Origin: Paraburkholderia franconis | GTDB lineage: Bacteria; Pseudomonadota; Gammaproteobacteria; Burkholderiales; Burkholderiaceae | Direction: 5' to 3' | Length of the DNA: 64,000 nt | Assembly: GCF_009362735.1 (NCBI RefSeq) | Contig: NZ_WHNP01000032.1 | Location: forward strand, 1 to 64,000 | Shown here: piece after piece, positions 8,688 through 17,757 of the stretch | Position numbering within the stretch: position 1 is the first letter of the stretch | How the letters are laid out: each line of letters starts with the position of its first letter | Made by a program: the position numbers and the translations under genes | The notes under the pieces: generated by a model | What the model saw: only the letters and a program-made list of their open reading frames with translations | What the model was told of the DNA's origin: nothing | Databases searched by the model: none

Positions 8688-8728
8688 GATGCACGTTATG
8701 TCCTGCTATATGTGATCTCTGTCCATTG
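8688..8728 (+). promoter_or_regulatory. 41-bp element, copy 2 (AraC/SDR divergent region)
   Basis: This starts GATGCACGTTATGTCC and ends TCTGTCCATTG, and it is the ungapped partner of 4755-4795. It lies between the divergent araC-type gene, whose start codon it touches, and the SDR gene that begins at 8811. The TGTCC boxes are 21 bp apart on the strand that reads toward the SDR gene, the same orientation as in copy 1 toward the fusion gene. This supports one regulator activating both transcription units. Confidence 0.6.
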
Positions 8729-8810
8729 TTCCACAGGCGCTTGCGGCGTTCAATGGCATGCAGATTTCAGGAAGCGTAATCGCATGAACAGCTTTAGGAG
8801 AGTTAACTAC

Positions 8811-9656
8811 ATGGGACAGGAACTTGAAAATCGCGCAACTGCCTCGACACCATACCGGCTGAACCTGAGCGAAAAGGTCTGCGTGGTCACGGGTGCGGGC
8901 AGTGGCATTGGTGCCGGCATTGCGCGCGCCTTCGCCGATATCGGAGCACATGTGGCGCTCGTGGATCGGAATCTTGCCGGCGCTGAAGCTGTCGCTGCCG
9001 AACTTCGGAAGGCCGGTGCGGTGGCGCAGGCGATCGGCTGTGACGTATCGGACGAAGCCTCGGTTGCCGCCGCTGCGAGCGAGGTTCGCGCAGCGCTCGG
9101 GCCCGCCAGCGTGCTCGTCAACAATGCAGGACTTCTGCGCGCCGGACCTCTCGAGACGGTCTCAATCGAGGACTGGAACCAGGCCATCGCAGTGAACCTG
9201 ACCGGCTATCTTCTGTGTGCTCGAGCTTTCGGACGCGACATGCTGGCGGCGGGCAAGGGCAGTATCGTCCACGTGGCCTCGATTGCGGCGCTCAGTCCGC
9301 AGACCAATAGCGGTTCCTATAGCCCGAGCAAGGCGGGCGTGCTGCTGCTCTCGCGGCAGTTGGCGGCGGAGTGGGGCCCACGCGGGGTGCGCAGCAACTG
9401 TGTGTTGCCCGGCATGATCCGCACCGCGCTGTCCGCGAAGTTCTATGAGGAGCCCGGCTTCGAGGCTCGCCGCGCCGCCGCCACCGCGAGCCGCCGCATC
9501 GGCGAGCCGGAGGACCTCGCCGGCCCTGCACTGTTCCTCGCCTCTGACCTGGCTGCCTACGTCAATGGCGCGGAGGTGCTTGTCGACGGCGGCCTCGATT
9601 GCATGCTGATGGACATGGTCCCGCGCCCCGGTTTCAACGCCACCCCGGCCGCGTGA
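8811..9656 (+). CDS. Short-chain dehydrogenase/reductase (likely alicyclic alcohol dehydrogenase)
   Basis: A 281-residue classical SDR with TGAGSGIG (27-34), NNAG (104-107) and catalytic Ser157, Tyr170 and Lys174 (YSPSK). Asp52 at the end of the second strand favours NAD+ over NADP+. Start 8811 is chosen because GGAGA precedes it at a good distance; an in-frame ATG at 8784 is less well placed. It is first in the operon with the desaturase and NIPSNAP genes. In the inferred pathway it oxidises the ring hydroxyl made by the P450 to a ketone, for example 4-hydroxy- to 4-oxocyclohexanecarboxylate. Other secondary alcohols remain possible. Confidence 0.92.
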   Translation: MGQELENRATASTPYRLNLSEKVCVVTGAGSGIGAGIARAFADIGAHVALVDRNLAGAEAVAAELRKAGAVAQAIGCDVSDEASVAAAASEVRAALGPASVLVNNAGLLRAGPLETVSIEDWNQAIAVNLTGYLLCARAFGRDMLAAGKGSIVHVASIAALSPQTNSGSYSPSKAGVLLLSRQLAAEWGPRGVRSNCVLPGMIRTALSAKFYEEPGFEARRAAATASRRIGEPEDLAGPALFLASDLAAYVNGAEVLVDGGLDCMLMDMVPRPGFNATPAA

Positions 9657-9690
9657 ACACCATCACACCATAACGACAAGGAGACTGGAT

Positions 9691-11412
9691 ATGGCCAATG
9701 AAATCACTTGTGATCTGGTCGTGGTCGGATCGGGTGCTGCGGGTCTCGCCACCGCGATCACTGCGCGCAAGCGCGGCCTCGATGTCATCGTGCTCGAAAA
9801 GGAGCCCGTGTTCGGCGGTACCACCGCGCTGTCGGGCGGAGTCTTGTGGATTCCGCTGAGCAAATATGGCCGACAGCAGAACCCGGCTGACACCGTCGAG
9901 CGCGTGCGCGAATACATGATGAGCGAGACGGGCAACAACTACGATGCCGCCGCGGTCCAATGCTTTATCGATAACGGGCCGAGAATGGTCGAGTTCTTCG
10001 AGCGAGAGACCGAGATGAAGTTCGTGCCCACGCTCTATCCGGACTATCACCCGGACGCGCCCGGCGGCGTCGATATCGGCCGCTCGATTCTCGCCGCGCC
10101 CTATGACATTCGCGGGCTGGGCAAGGACATGCGCCGCCTCAAGCCGCCGCTCGAAACGATCACCTTCATGGGGATGATGTTCAATTCCTCGAACGCGGAC
10201 CTCAAGCACTTCTTCCGCGCGACCAAGTCCATTGTTTCGTTCTTCTACGTGGTCCGGCGTCTGGCTACGCACATCAAGGAACTGGCGCTTTACCGGCGGG
10301 GGATCAACGTAACGAGCGGCAACGCGCTCGCCGCGAGGCTCGCGAAGTCGGCGCTGGCGATCGACATTCCGATGGTCACTTCGACGCCCGTGAAGGAACT
10401 GCTGAGCGAAGACGACAAGGTGGTCGGTGTGCGTGCCGTCGCAGCGGACGGTGAGCTTCGGATCACCGCCCGGCACGGCGTCGTGCTGGCTTGCGGCGGC
10501 TTCCCACATGATCTCAAGCGCATCGCGCGGGTCTATCCGCATGTGAAGCGTGGGGGTGAGCATCTCTCGCCCACGCCCGTTGGCAATACGGGCGACGGGC
10601 TGACCATGGCGGAGAAGGTGGGTGGTGCCGTGAAGCTCGGCTTCCCCGATGCGTCGGCCTGGATGCCTGTCTCGAAGGTGCCCTTCGGCAAGGGCCGCAC
10701 GGGCGTATTCCCGCACCTGCTCGACCGCTATAAGCCCGGCGTGATCGGCGTGCTGCGGAGCGGTCAGCGCTTCACCAATGAATCGAACTCCTACCACGAT
10801 GTTGGTTCGGCGCTGATCCGCGCCTGCGAGGGTGAGCGGGAGACGGCGATGTGGCTCATCTGCGATAAGGTGGCGCTGGGCAAGTATGGCTTGGGCTATG
10901 CCAAGCCCGCGCCGATGCCGGTGGGGCCGTTGCTGCGCAAAGGCTATCTCATCAAGGGCGAGACGATCGGCGAGCTGGCGCGCAATTGCGGGATTGCTCC
11001 TGATGCGCTCGAGATGACGGTCCATGCCTACAACCTCGATGCGGGGCGCGGAGAAGACCCGGCGTTCCATCGCGGTCGCACATCGTTCAACCGTTATCTC
11101 GCCGATCCGGACAACAAGCCCAATCCTTGCGTTGCGCCGATCATGACCGGCCCCTTCTACGCGGTGAAGGTGGTGATGGGCGATCTGGGCACGTTCGACG
11201 GCCTCAGTACCAGCGTCACCGGCGAGGTGCTGCGCGCCGACGGCAGCCAGATTGAGGGCCTTTACGCGGTCGGCAATGACCGGCGCAGCGTGATGGGCGG
11301 CAACTATCCGGGCGCCGGCATCACCCATGGGCCCAACATGACGTTCGGCTATGTCACGGGTAATGCCATCGCCACCAAAGCCATGACCTGCAAGGAGAAG
11401 GTAGACGCATGA
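9691..11412 (+). CDS. FAD-dependent desaturase, KstD/fumarate reductase flavoprotein family
   Basis: A 573-residue flavoprotein with N-terminal GSGAAG (13-18) and EKEPVFGGTTALSGG for FAD, and the C-terminal motif NYPGAGITHGPNMTFGY seen in 3-ketosteroid delta-1-dehydrogenases. Such enzymes introduce a double bond next to a ring ketone. Known 4-oxocyclohexanecarboxylate desaturases belong to this superfamily, and two such desaturations give an aromatic phenol. The gene lies 34 bp after the SDR with RBS AAGGAG and overlaps the next gene by 4 bp. Steroid-pathway partners are absent, so steroid dehydrogenation is less likely than action on a smaller cyclic ketone. Confidence 0.9.
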   Translation: MANEITCDLVVVGSGAAGLATAITARKRGLDVIVLEKEPVFGGTTALSGGVLWIPLSKYGRQQNPADTVERVREYMMSETGNNYDAAAVQCFIDNGPRMVEFFERETEMKFVPTLYPDYHPDAPGGVDIGRSILAAPYDIRGLGKDMRRLKPPLETITFMGMMFNSSNADLKHFFRATKSIVSFFYVVRRLATHIKELALYRRGINVTSGNALAARLAKSALAIDIPMVTSTPVKELLSEDDKVVGVRAVAADGELRITARHGVVLACGGFPHDLKRIARVYPHVKRGGEHLSPTPVGNTGDGLTMAEKVGGAVKLGFPDASAWMPVSKVPFGKGRTGVFPHLLDRYKPGVIGVLRSGQRFTNESNSYHDVGSALIRACEGERETAMWLICDKVALGKYGLGYAKPAPMPVGPLLRKGYLIKGETIGELARNCGIAPDALEMTVHAYNLDAGRGEDPAFHRGRTSFNRYLADPDNKPNPCVAPIMTGPFYAVKVVMGDLGTFDGLSTSVTGEVLRADGSQIEGLYAVGNDRRSVMGGNYPGAGITHGPNMTFGYVTGNAIATKAMTCKEKVDA

Positions 11413-11771
11413 GCATCCACCCAATGTATCTGGCAAAGCCCCTCGTGGATTTCCGGGTCTACACCATCGCGCTGCGCAAGATGCCCGAGTTTCTCGAGGT
11501 GTTTGACAGGCTCGCCATGCCAATCCTGCTCGAGACACTTGGACATCCGCTCGGCTTTTGGACAAGTCTCGTCGGGCCGCAGAACCAGTTCACCCATCTG
11601 TGGGGGTATGACGATCTTGCAGACTACGAACGACGCTGCGTTGCACGCGATACGCATCCGGATTTCCCGGCCTATCTCAAGGCATCGGGCCATCTGATCA
11701 CGGCACAGGAGACACGGCTCATTCGTGCAGCCGCGCTGGCTAGTGTCGCAGAGTTAGGTGGCTGTCTATAG
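11409..11771 (+). CDS. NIPSNAP-family protein
   Basis: A 120-residue protein whose VDFRVYTIALRKMPEFLEVF start and FWTSLVGPQNQFTHLWGYDD core are typical of NIPSNAP (dimeric alpha-beta barrel) proteins. Bacterial members sit in many catabolic operons, but biochemical roles are poorly defined. Its ATG overlaps the desaturase stop (ATGA), so translation is coupled. It might isomerise or channel the unstable dienone between desaturation steps; this is speculation from context. It is the last island gene before unrelated sequence. Confidence 0.85.
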   Translation: MSIHPMYLAKPLVDFRVYTIALRKMPEFLEVFDRLAMPILLETLGHPLGFWTSLVGPQNQFTHLWGYDDLADYERRCVARDTHPDFPAYLKASGHLITAQETRLIRAAALASVAELGGCL

Positions 11772-11811
11772 CGAGGCGCCTCCGGTGAACTGTACGAATG
11801 ACTCGCACTGA

Positions 11812-12144
11812 ATTGGTTTTTCCTCTAACTGCTACCTTGTCATTGCACAGCTGGTCGCGCGTGCGAAAACAGACGACTGGCTTCGGACCGATCACCTTGT
11901 CGAGTCAAGGAGAATGTGGTCGCAGGCCAATGGCGTTTTCCCTGACTGGTTCGAAAGCGTTCGACTGGCTCACGCGTCCATGCAGTTTGCAGAATCCGTA
12001 CGGGCTATTGAGCTACTGCAGGACGTTGAGGTGCTTTCAAAACTGCTTACCGACGCGAGGCGACTGGATTACCGGTCTCCAATAGTTCGCGGCATATTGG
12101 ACGTTTGCGCAGCCCGGCTCAAGACGTGGCGGTACCAGATGTAG
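11812..12144 (+). pseudogene. Unrecognised gene remnant at the right island boundary
   Basis: An open frame runs from 11812 without a proper start and reads YLVIAQLVARAKTDDWLRTD, then about 80 further residues of normal-looking composition, ending LKTWRYQM. The first ATG (11914) has no usable RBS spacing. It looks like the C-terminal part of a protein whose 5' end was lost when the island was joined. I do not recognise the family. Confidence 0.35.
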
Positions 12145-12424
12145 CAGCCAGTTTTGGTCGGCGCCTGGCTTTTCGCAAGTCAGGCCCCGCGCATGTTGTT
12201 CTGGTCGCCGCATGCGCGGAAATCAATGCAGCGGGGCATCTACCACCGAAATGGCCGGAACCAGCGCGCGGCAGGACGTTCAGCCAGTCGCACCAGCACC
12301 GAAGCAAGTCGTCGTCCTCTTCCGCGTCTGGATCGGCGCGAGACGAGCGTATGCAGTCGTCGATAAATTCCATGATGACCGCTTCGTATTCGATGGTTGG
12401 CGTCCTCGACGTTACTGTCCGCAC
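12119..12424 (-). CDS. Possible small acidic protein, unknown
   Basis: A 101-codon minus-strand ORF. Its first half looks protein-like (EYEAVIMEFIDDCIRSSRAD, then DDDLLRCWCDWLNVLP), while its second half is low-quality and Arg/Ala-rich. No domain was recognised. It overlaps the remnant above tail to tail. It could be a real short gene with a different stop, a decayed gene, or chance. Confidence 0.25.
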   Translation of the reverse strand: MRTVTSRTPTIEYEAVIMEFIDDCIRSSRADPDAEEDDDLLRCWCDWLNVLPRAGSGHFGGRCPAALISAHAATRTTCAGPDLRKARRRPKLAATSGTATS

Positions 12425-12559
12425 ATGGCCTTGTGATGGAAGTATGCAAGCTGCAGGTATTGAAGTCGGCGAAGACGAAGAGAAGCGAGAGAAGCGATCG
12501 CATGTCGCCGCACCGCGATGCTCGTCAGGCGTGTACAGTTTAGCCGTTCAGGAGGATCG

Positions 12560-14362
12560 ATGGATCGCCGCCACTTCCTCAAGTCTTCGGCCTTTTTCAC
12601 GATTGCGGCCGCCACCAGCGCGCTTGGCGCTCCACGGCCGGTCGCTCCGGCCGGTGCTTTGCGCAAAGGCCGCTATCAGTTTCCACAGGGCGTCGCCAGC
12701 GGTGATCCGCGCGATCACTCCATCGTCTTCTGGACGCGGTGCGTGCCAGTACACGGGGACGCAAGGCAACACGCAAAAAGCGTTGCGCGCGCAGTGCCGT
12801 TACGCCTCGAGGTATCGACGCGGCCTGATTTCCCGGCTCTCGTCGCCAGCGTACCGCTGAGGGCACTGGCCACCTATGACTTCACCGTGCGCACGAAGGT
12901 GACGGGTTTATCACCGAAGACCACGTACCACTATCGGTTCGTCGCCGGCGACGACATGAGCGTCACGGGTATCGCGCGCACGGCTTCCGATGCACACGAG
13001 GCCAATAATCAGATTCGCTTCGCGTGGCTCACCTGTCAGGACTGGAGCGTCAATCACTGGCAAGCAATGAGCCTGCTGGCAGCGGAAAGCGATCTCGATT
13101 TCGTCGTGCATGTGGGCGATTACATCTATGAAACGGTCGGGGCCGCGAGGCCCGGCGCGGTCGAGGCAGCGCATCCTTCGCTGCGGCTGCCTGACGGAAA
13201 GCCGCTCGCCGACGGCCGCGCATATGCCAATACGCTCGAAGACTATCGGATGCTCTATCGCACCTATCGTAGCGACCCGCGCTTGCAGACGCTACACCAG
13301 CGCCTGCCGATGATCGCGATATGGGACGACCACGAATTTTCCGACGACTGTTGGCAGGATCACCAGGTCTACACGAATGCGGAAACGCAGGAGACACAGC
13401 GCCGCCGCAATGCCAGCCGCGCGTGGGCGGAGTATATGCCGGTGGACTGGGGCGACGTGCGCTTCGAGCCGGGCAATCCGTCGTACACCAACATTCGAAT
13501 CTACCGCGAATTTCGCTTTGGCATGCTGATGCATCTCGTGATGACGGACGAGCGGCTGTATCGCGACGACCATGTCGTGAGCGAGGCGGCTGTCGCACGC
13601 GCGCACGGGCACGACCCGGTACATGGCGACGACGCGGCCGGCTCGCGCTACTTCGTCAAGCAGGACGTGCTGCAGCGCTTCGAGGCGTGGGATACTGCGC
13701 AGCTCGGCCGCGCGCCGTCGATGCTCGGCCCGGAGCAGACGCAATGGTGGAAGAGCACGATGAAGAGCTCGCCTGCGACCTGGAAGGTGTGGGGCAACGA
13801 GGTTATGCTAAACCGTCTGTGGGCATTGATGCCGGGCGCGCCAGGGACACCGGCAGCACGCCTCGTGATCGATTGCGATGCATGGGACGGCTATCCGGCA
13901 CACAAGCATGAACTTCTCTCATACCTGAAGGAGCAGGGAATCCGTAACGTTGTCGCCATCAGCGGGGACCTGCATGCATTTCAGTGCGGCGTGGTGCGGG
14001 ACGACCCGGACCCCGCATCGGGTACGCCCGTGATCGTCGATTTCGTCTGCGCCGGCATCAGCAGCACGTCCTTCTATTCCTACATGAAAGCCGCATGGGG
14101 CGGCACACCGCTCGCGTCGCTGGTGGCTGCTCCGGCCAGATTCGACACCTTCCTGTTGACGAATAACCCCGATCTGCGCCACGCCGATCACGACGCGCAG
14201 GGCTATGCGTCAGCCACCGTCACGCCGGAGAGCTTTTCCGTGGTGTTCAACAAAGTGAGGCCGTTGAACCCGGACGGCACCACGCCCGCGGACGCCTTGC
14301 TCGAGCGCACACGGCTGATTGTGCCCAGGGACTCGGTCGAGGTACGCGTCGAGCGCTTCTAG
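12560..14362 (+). CDS. phoD: Alkaline phosphatase D (PhoD-like), Tat-exported
   Basis: A 600-residue phosphodiesterase/phosphatase that releases phosphate from organic phosphoesters outside the cytoplasm. The N-terminus MDRRHFLKSSAFF is a twin-arginine signal with a hydrophobic stretch and a probable cleavage site near residue 27. An N-terminal beta domain (PQGVASGDPRDHSIVFWTR) precedes the metallophosphatase core with VHVGDYIYE, WDDHEFSDD and AISGDLHAF, which supply metal ligands. Start 12560 follows CAGGAGG at good spacing. No Pho box was identified. It stands alone, with no link to its neighbours. Confidence 0.93.
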   Translation: MDRRHFLKSSAFFTIAAATSALGAPRPVAPAGALRKGRYQFPQGVASGDPRDHSIVFWTRCVPVHGDARQHAKSVARAVPLRLEVSTRPDFPALVASVPLRALATYDFTVRTKVTGLSPKTTYHYRFVAGDDMSVTGIARTASDAHEANNQIRFAWLTCQDWSVNHWQAMSLLAAESDLDFVVHVGDYIYETVGAARPGAVEAAHPSLRLPDGKPLADGRAYANTLEDYRMLYRTYRSDPRLQTLHQRLPMIAIWDDHEFSDDCWQDHQVYTNAETQETQRRRNASRAWAEYMPVDWGDVRFEPGNPSYTNIRIYREFRFGMLMHLVMTDERLYRDDHVVSEAAVARAHGHDPVHGDDAAGSRYFVKQDVLQRFEAWDTAQLGRAPSMLGPEQTQWWKSTMKSSPATWKVWGNEVMLNRLWALMPGAPGTPAARLVIDCDAWDGYPAHKHELLSYLKEQGIRNVVAISGDLHAFQCGVVRDDPDPASGTPVIVDFVCAGISSTSFYSYMKAAWGGTPLASLVAAPARFDTFLLTNNPDLRHADHDAQGYASATVTPESFSVVFNKVRPLNPDGTTPADALLERTRLIVPRDSVEVRVERF

Positions 14363-14551
14363 CTTCCACCGAGGCAGGCATGATGTCGGCGATCGCATCG
14401 CCTCGTCGCGACAGTACCGCGGACAAAGATATCGGGCGGTCTGCGGATGCGATCATGGGTGCCTGCGCCGCACAGGGCGCGGCCTGAAGACGGGCAGGCG
14501 CGATGCCGCAGGCAAGCGCCTGGTGCGCCCATTTGACTGCGGTGTGGAGTC

Positions 14552-16459
14552 TCACTCTCGCATCAATGCGGCTGTGTAGCCTTGGCGCAGGAGCGCAGTG
14601 GCTTCAGCAGCGCCTACTGGCTTGCTGAAGTGGAACCCCTGCGCCTTGGTCGCCCGATTCGTATCCGCGAGAAACATGCGCTGCTGTTCGGTCTCCACGC
14701 CCTGGGCAATCACCCCGATCCCCGCCTCGTGCGCGAGGGCCACCATGGCGCGGATCGTCGCCGCGCCTTCGGGATCGCCAGTGAGCCGCTGGATGACCGG
14801 GCGGGCGATCTTCACATGACTCACAGGCAAACTCCGGATGTAGTCGAACGACGCGTATTCGTTGCCGAAATCATCGATGGCGATCTTCGTACCGAGTTTG
14901 CGCAACCCATGCAGCACATCGTTTTGCGCCCAGGCGAGGCGGGTCAGCGTCGCCTCCGTGACGTCGAACTCCAGATCGGATGGGGCCAGCCGCCACCGCT
15001 CGATCGTCTCGCCGACATCGCGAACAAATGTCTGTCCGCTCACGAGTTCGCACGAGGACAGATTGACTGCGATCATCAGCGGAGCGACTCCCTCGTCGCG
15101 CCATGCCCGCATCTGCCGGCATGCCTGATCCAGTACCCAGTGTCCAATGCCCGACATGGTTCCAGCCTGCTCGGCGATCGGCATGAAAACGTCCGGAATG
15201 AGCAGGCCGCGCGTCCGGTGATGCCAGCGAACCAATGCTTCCATCCCGACAATGTTCCCGGACGATAGCTCGACCTCGGGCTGGTACTGAAGCTCCAGCT
15301 CGCTGAGATCGATGGCGCGTGCCAGATCGTCTGCGAGTGTCATGCGTTCGCAGACAGCGCGATCGAACGCGTCGGCATGAAAGCGATACCGGTTGCCGCC
15401 CTCCTGCTGCGCGCGGCGCAGCGCGAGGTCGGCATGGGCGAGCAAGGCGTGCACGTCAGCATCGCCATGGAGGTAGGGGCGCACACCGATGCTGGCGGTG
15501 ATATGGACATCGTTTCCGTCGAGGCGGCAGGCTGCCGCCAGCGCGTGCTGGAACTTCACCGCCAGGCAGGCTGCAGTGGTCGGCTCGCCCGCTTCCGTCT
15601 GCAGTACAGCAAATTCGCCGCCGCCAAGCCGGGCGACGAGATCGAACTCGCCCGTACAGGCCGTCAGACGCATCGCGGTCTCCCGAAGCAACATATCGCC
15701 GACCGCATGACCCAGCGTGTCCCCGACCGAGTCGAAATGGTCGATGTCGAGGAGGAGAACGGCAAACGGCATGGCGCCGCGCCGGGCAGCCGCCAACGTG
15801 TGGCGTAGCCGGTGCACGAATGTCGCGCGATTCGCGAGGCCGGTCGGCGCATCCGTGCCCGCGAGCCGCGCGAGGTGCTCCTCCGCGGCCTCCTTCCCCA
15901 CCATGCCGAGCAGCATCCCCTCGACTTCGATGAGCCGTCCGTCCCTGTCGCGCACCGGAATGAGCCGGTTCTCGACCCAGCCGCAGGTGCCGTCGCCAGC
16001 CTGCATGCGGCATTCGACGGATGCGCCGTTGCAGTTGCGCGCCAGCACGCGAGCCATGGCCGCGTCGACCCTCGTCCGGTCGCGCGGATCGACCAGGTTC
16101 GTGATGCGCGCCTGCGACGCGAGCAACGCGTCACGGTCGTGCCCGAACCGTGCGATCTCGTGGGATAGGTATACGAGCGGAAGCGCCGGCTCGCCGCGCA
16201 GACGGTAAAGGACGACGGGCCTGTTCTCCACGCTGACGCTCGCCTCGTCGAGCGCCTCGATTCTTGCCTCGACTGCCTGCGCGAAGCTACCCATTGCCGG
16301 AGCGGAAGCGCACGGGCCTGTCGTTTTGGATCTCTGGTCCTCGGCGCGATGGCTGTGCCCCGGTAGAACCTTTGCGCTCCCCGGGGCGGCCGATGCCAGC
16401 TTCGCGCGATGCGCCCCGCCCCGTGATGGCCAATGCTGCGCCGCTTGTGCCGAAACCAT
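14552..16459 (-). CDS. PAS-GGDEF-EAL protein with degenerate GGDEF
   Basis: A 635-residue cyclic-di-GMP signalling protein. A PAS fold (about 75-190) is followed by a GGDEF-like domain (about 200-365), whose signature reads GGGEF, and an EAL domain (about 380-625) with EALVRW, NLSS, DVTEAT, IDDFGNEYASFDY and QGVETE. The GGDEF site has lost an aspartate needed for cyclase activity and may only bind GTP. The EAL domain keeps most catalytic residues but has VKIA in place of the usual KID. A phosphodiesterase, possibly weak, is the likeliest role. It has no transmembrane segment, so it is probably cytosolic. Confidence 0.9.
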   Translation of the reverse strand: MVSAQAAQHWPSRGGAHRAKLASAAPGSAKVLPGHSHRAEDQRSKTTGPCASAPAMGSFAQAVEARIEALDEASVSVENRPVVLYRLRGEPALPLVYLSHEIARFGHDRDALLASQARITNLVDPRDRTRVDAAMARVLARNCNGASVECRMQAGDGTCGWVENRLIPVRDRDGRLIEVEGMLLGMVGKEAAEEHLARLAGTDAPTGLANRATFVHRLRHTLAAARRGAMPFAVLLLDIDHFDSVGDTLGHAVGDMLLRETAMRLTACTGEFDLVARLGGGEFAVLQTEAGEPTTAACLAVKFQHALAAACRLDGNDVHITASIGVRPYLHGDADVHALLAHADLALRRAQQEGGNRYRFHADAFDRAVCERMTLADDLARAIDLSELELQYQPEVELSSGNIVGMEALVRWHHRTRGLLIPDVFMPIAEQAGTMSGIGHWVLDQACRQMRAWRDEGVAPLMIAVNLSSCELVSGQTFVRDVGETIERWRLAPSDLEFDVTEATLTRLAWAQNDVLHGLRKLGTKIAIDDFGNEYASFDYIRSLPVSHVKIARPVIQRLTGDPEGAATIRAMVALAHEAGIGVIAQGVETEQQRMFLADTNRATKAQGFHFSKPVGAAEATALLRQGYTAALMRE

Positions 16460-17376
16460 GATTGCCTCCGAGGACGATGAGCCGGCATGACGGTGTGCGG
16501 ACCCGCCGAAGCTCTGCGCCGCGCAGGATTGACGTTCCCGCGTGCCCGTCTGGTCAGACGATTAAAAGTATAGCTGCCCGTGTTCGTCTCACAAGCTCGG
16601 CTGCTTGTCCGCAACCGGGAAATCTGCGGTCATCCTGCATGGCCAGTCGAACGCCCCGTTAAGCGTCGGCAGCGCCTGCTGCGTACGGATTAGCTCTTCC
16701 TCCACACGCATGCGCGGCGAGGTCTCCTGGACCAGCCATCCCCCGAAAGGCTCACCGTCGCCATACGCAGCGCGAGACCGGCCGCATGCCCTGCGTATCG
16801 CGCCACCCTTCGGCGAGGATCTCTTTTCGGAAAGGCACCGCCGCTACAATGACCGGACAGTGCTTCAGGCGGCGAAAACTGCCGAGCCGGACTACTCGGT
16901 CCTGAGAAGAATGAAAGTTACCGCGCCCGGACTGACAGAAAGGAGGATGTCGGGACATGGAAGGGTTAGCGCGGGAACTGGAGCCGCATTCGGTCCGGTC
17001 TCGTGTCGCCTCGATGCGGGTAACTTCGAAACTGCCCGCTCGCTCGCGGCAAGGAGTGCATTCTGTATGAATCAACGGCATGCAATGCGTTGCCTTGAGC
17101 GCCAGCGACTTGCCGGACCTTATGCCGCCCAGGTAGTCGAGCTGCGGAGCTGGCGATTGCCTGCAGCTTGCGACTTTATTACCGTGATATCGATTCCATT
17201 TTTAATGCGTTTTGATGCGAGTGGGCAGAAATTACTAAATCCAGGTTTTCATCGCGAGCATACCGTTAGATTTCACGGCAATACGATTGCATTGAGTCTC
17301 TCAATTGTGTACGTTTTAAGCAAGAAGGCGCCAAGCGTCCCGTGGGAACAAGTATTAAGAGATTCCGAGGGCAAAG
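16460..17376. other. 917-bp gap without a convincing gene
   Basis: Both strands have only weak, Arg/Ser-rich open frames with no motif or RBS. The right third (about 17170 onward) is noticeably more AT-rich than the rest of the window and may hold a promoter for the small genes that follow. I see no repeat or RNA gene. Confidence 0.4.
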
Positions 17377-17644
17377 ATGAATCCAATTGTCGAGCGTGAC
17401 ATCATGCATATCGGCCGGGTTATGCGTGCGACCGTTGTCCAGTGTGCTCCGGAGATTATGCTTGTTGACTATTGGCGCAATCGGCTGAGCACCCGCATTG
17501 AAACGTCTCGTCTGACGGAATATCAACTCAATACGTTGACAAGAACTGATGCACGAGCTCGATGAAATTGAGCGACGAATAAATAGGAAAAGCCCGCAGC
17601 CGATTAGACTTCACGTGTCGCATGATGCAGTCGAATCGTTATAG
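17377..17644 (+). pseudogene. Small unknown protein gene with a +1 frameshift
   Basis: The frame from ATG 17377 reads MNPIVERDIMHIGRVMRATV through TSRLTEYQLNTLT and then stops at 17565 after a short nonsense tail. Dropping one A in TTGACAAGAACTG (about 17536-17545) continues as ELMHELDEIERRINRKSPQP and ends naturally at TAG 17642-17644, giving about 87 residues. The rejoined product is compositionally coherent. It may be a pseudogene, a sequencing error or a programmed slip. The family is not recognised. Confidence 0.45.
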
Positions 17645-17757
17645 ACCAACTCTGCAAGCGCATCTTAACAAATCACTTGAGTGGTCGCCTGAAGACAGGT
17701 TTTTGTTCGTGTTATTGCGGTGAGGTTTCCTTATATTTAAGGAGTGCAGATAAAACC

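Noticed and set aside
9691..11412. Steroid delta-1-dehydrogenase
   Set aside because: Family match only; no steroid degradation genes in the window and the pobA context favours small cyclic ketones.
9634..11565. 643-codon minus-strand ORF across the desaturase gene
   Set aside because: Antisense shadow of the KstD-like gene; no motif, Arg/His-rich composition typical of GC-rich antisense frames.
12105..12860. 251-codon plus-strand ORF before phoD
   Set aside because: Ser/Arg-rich, overlaps the phoD signal region in another frame, no RBS.
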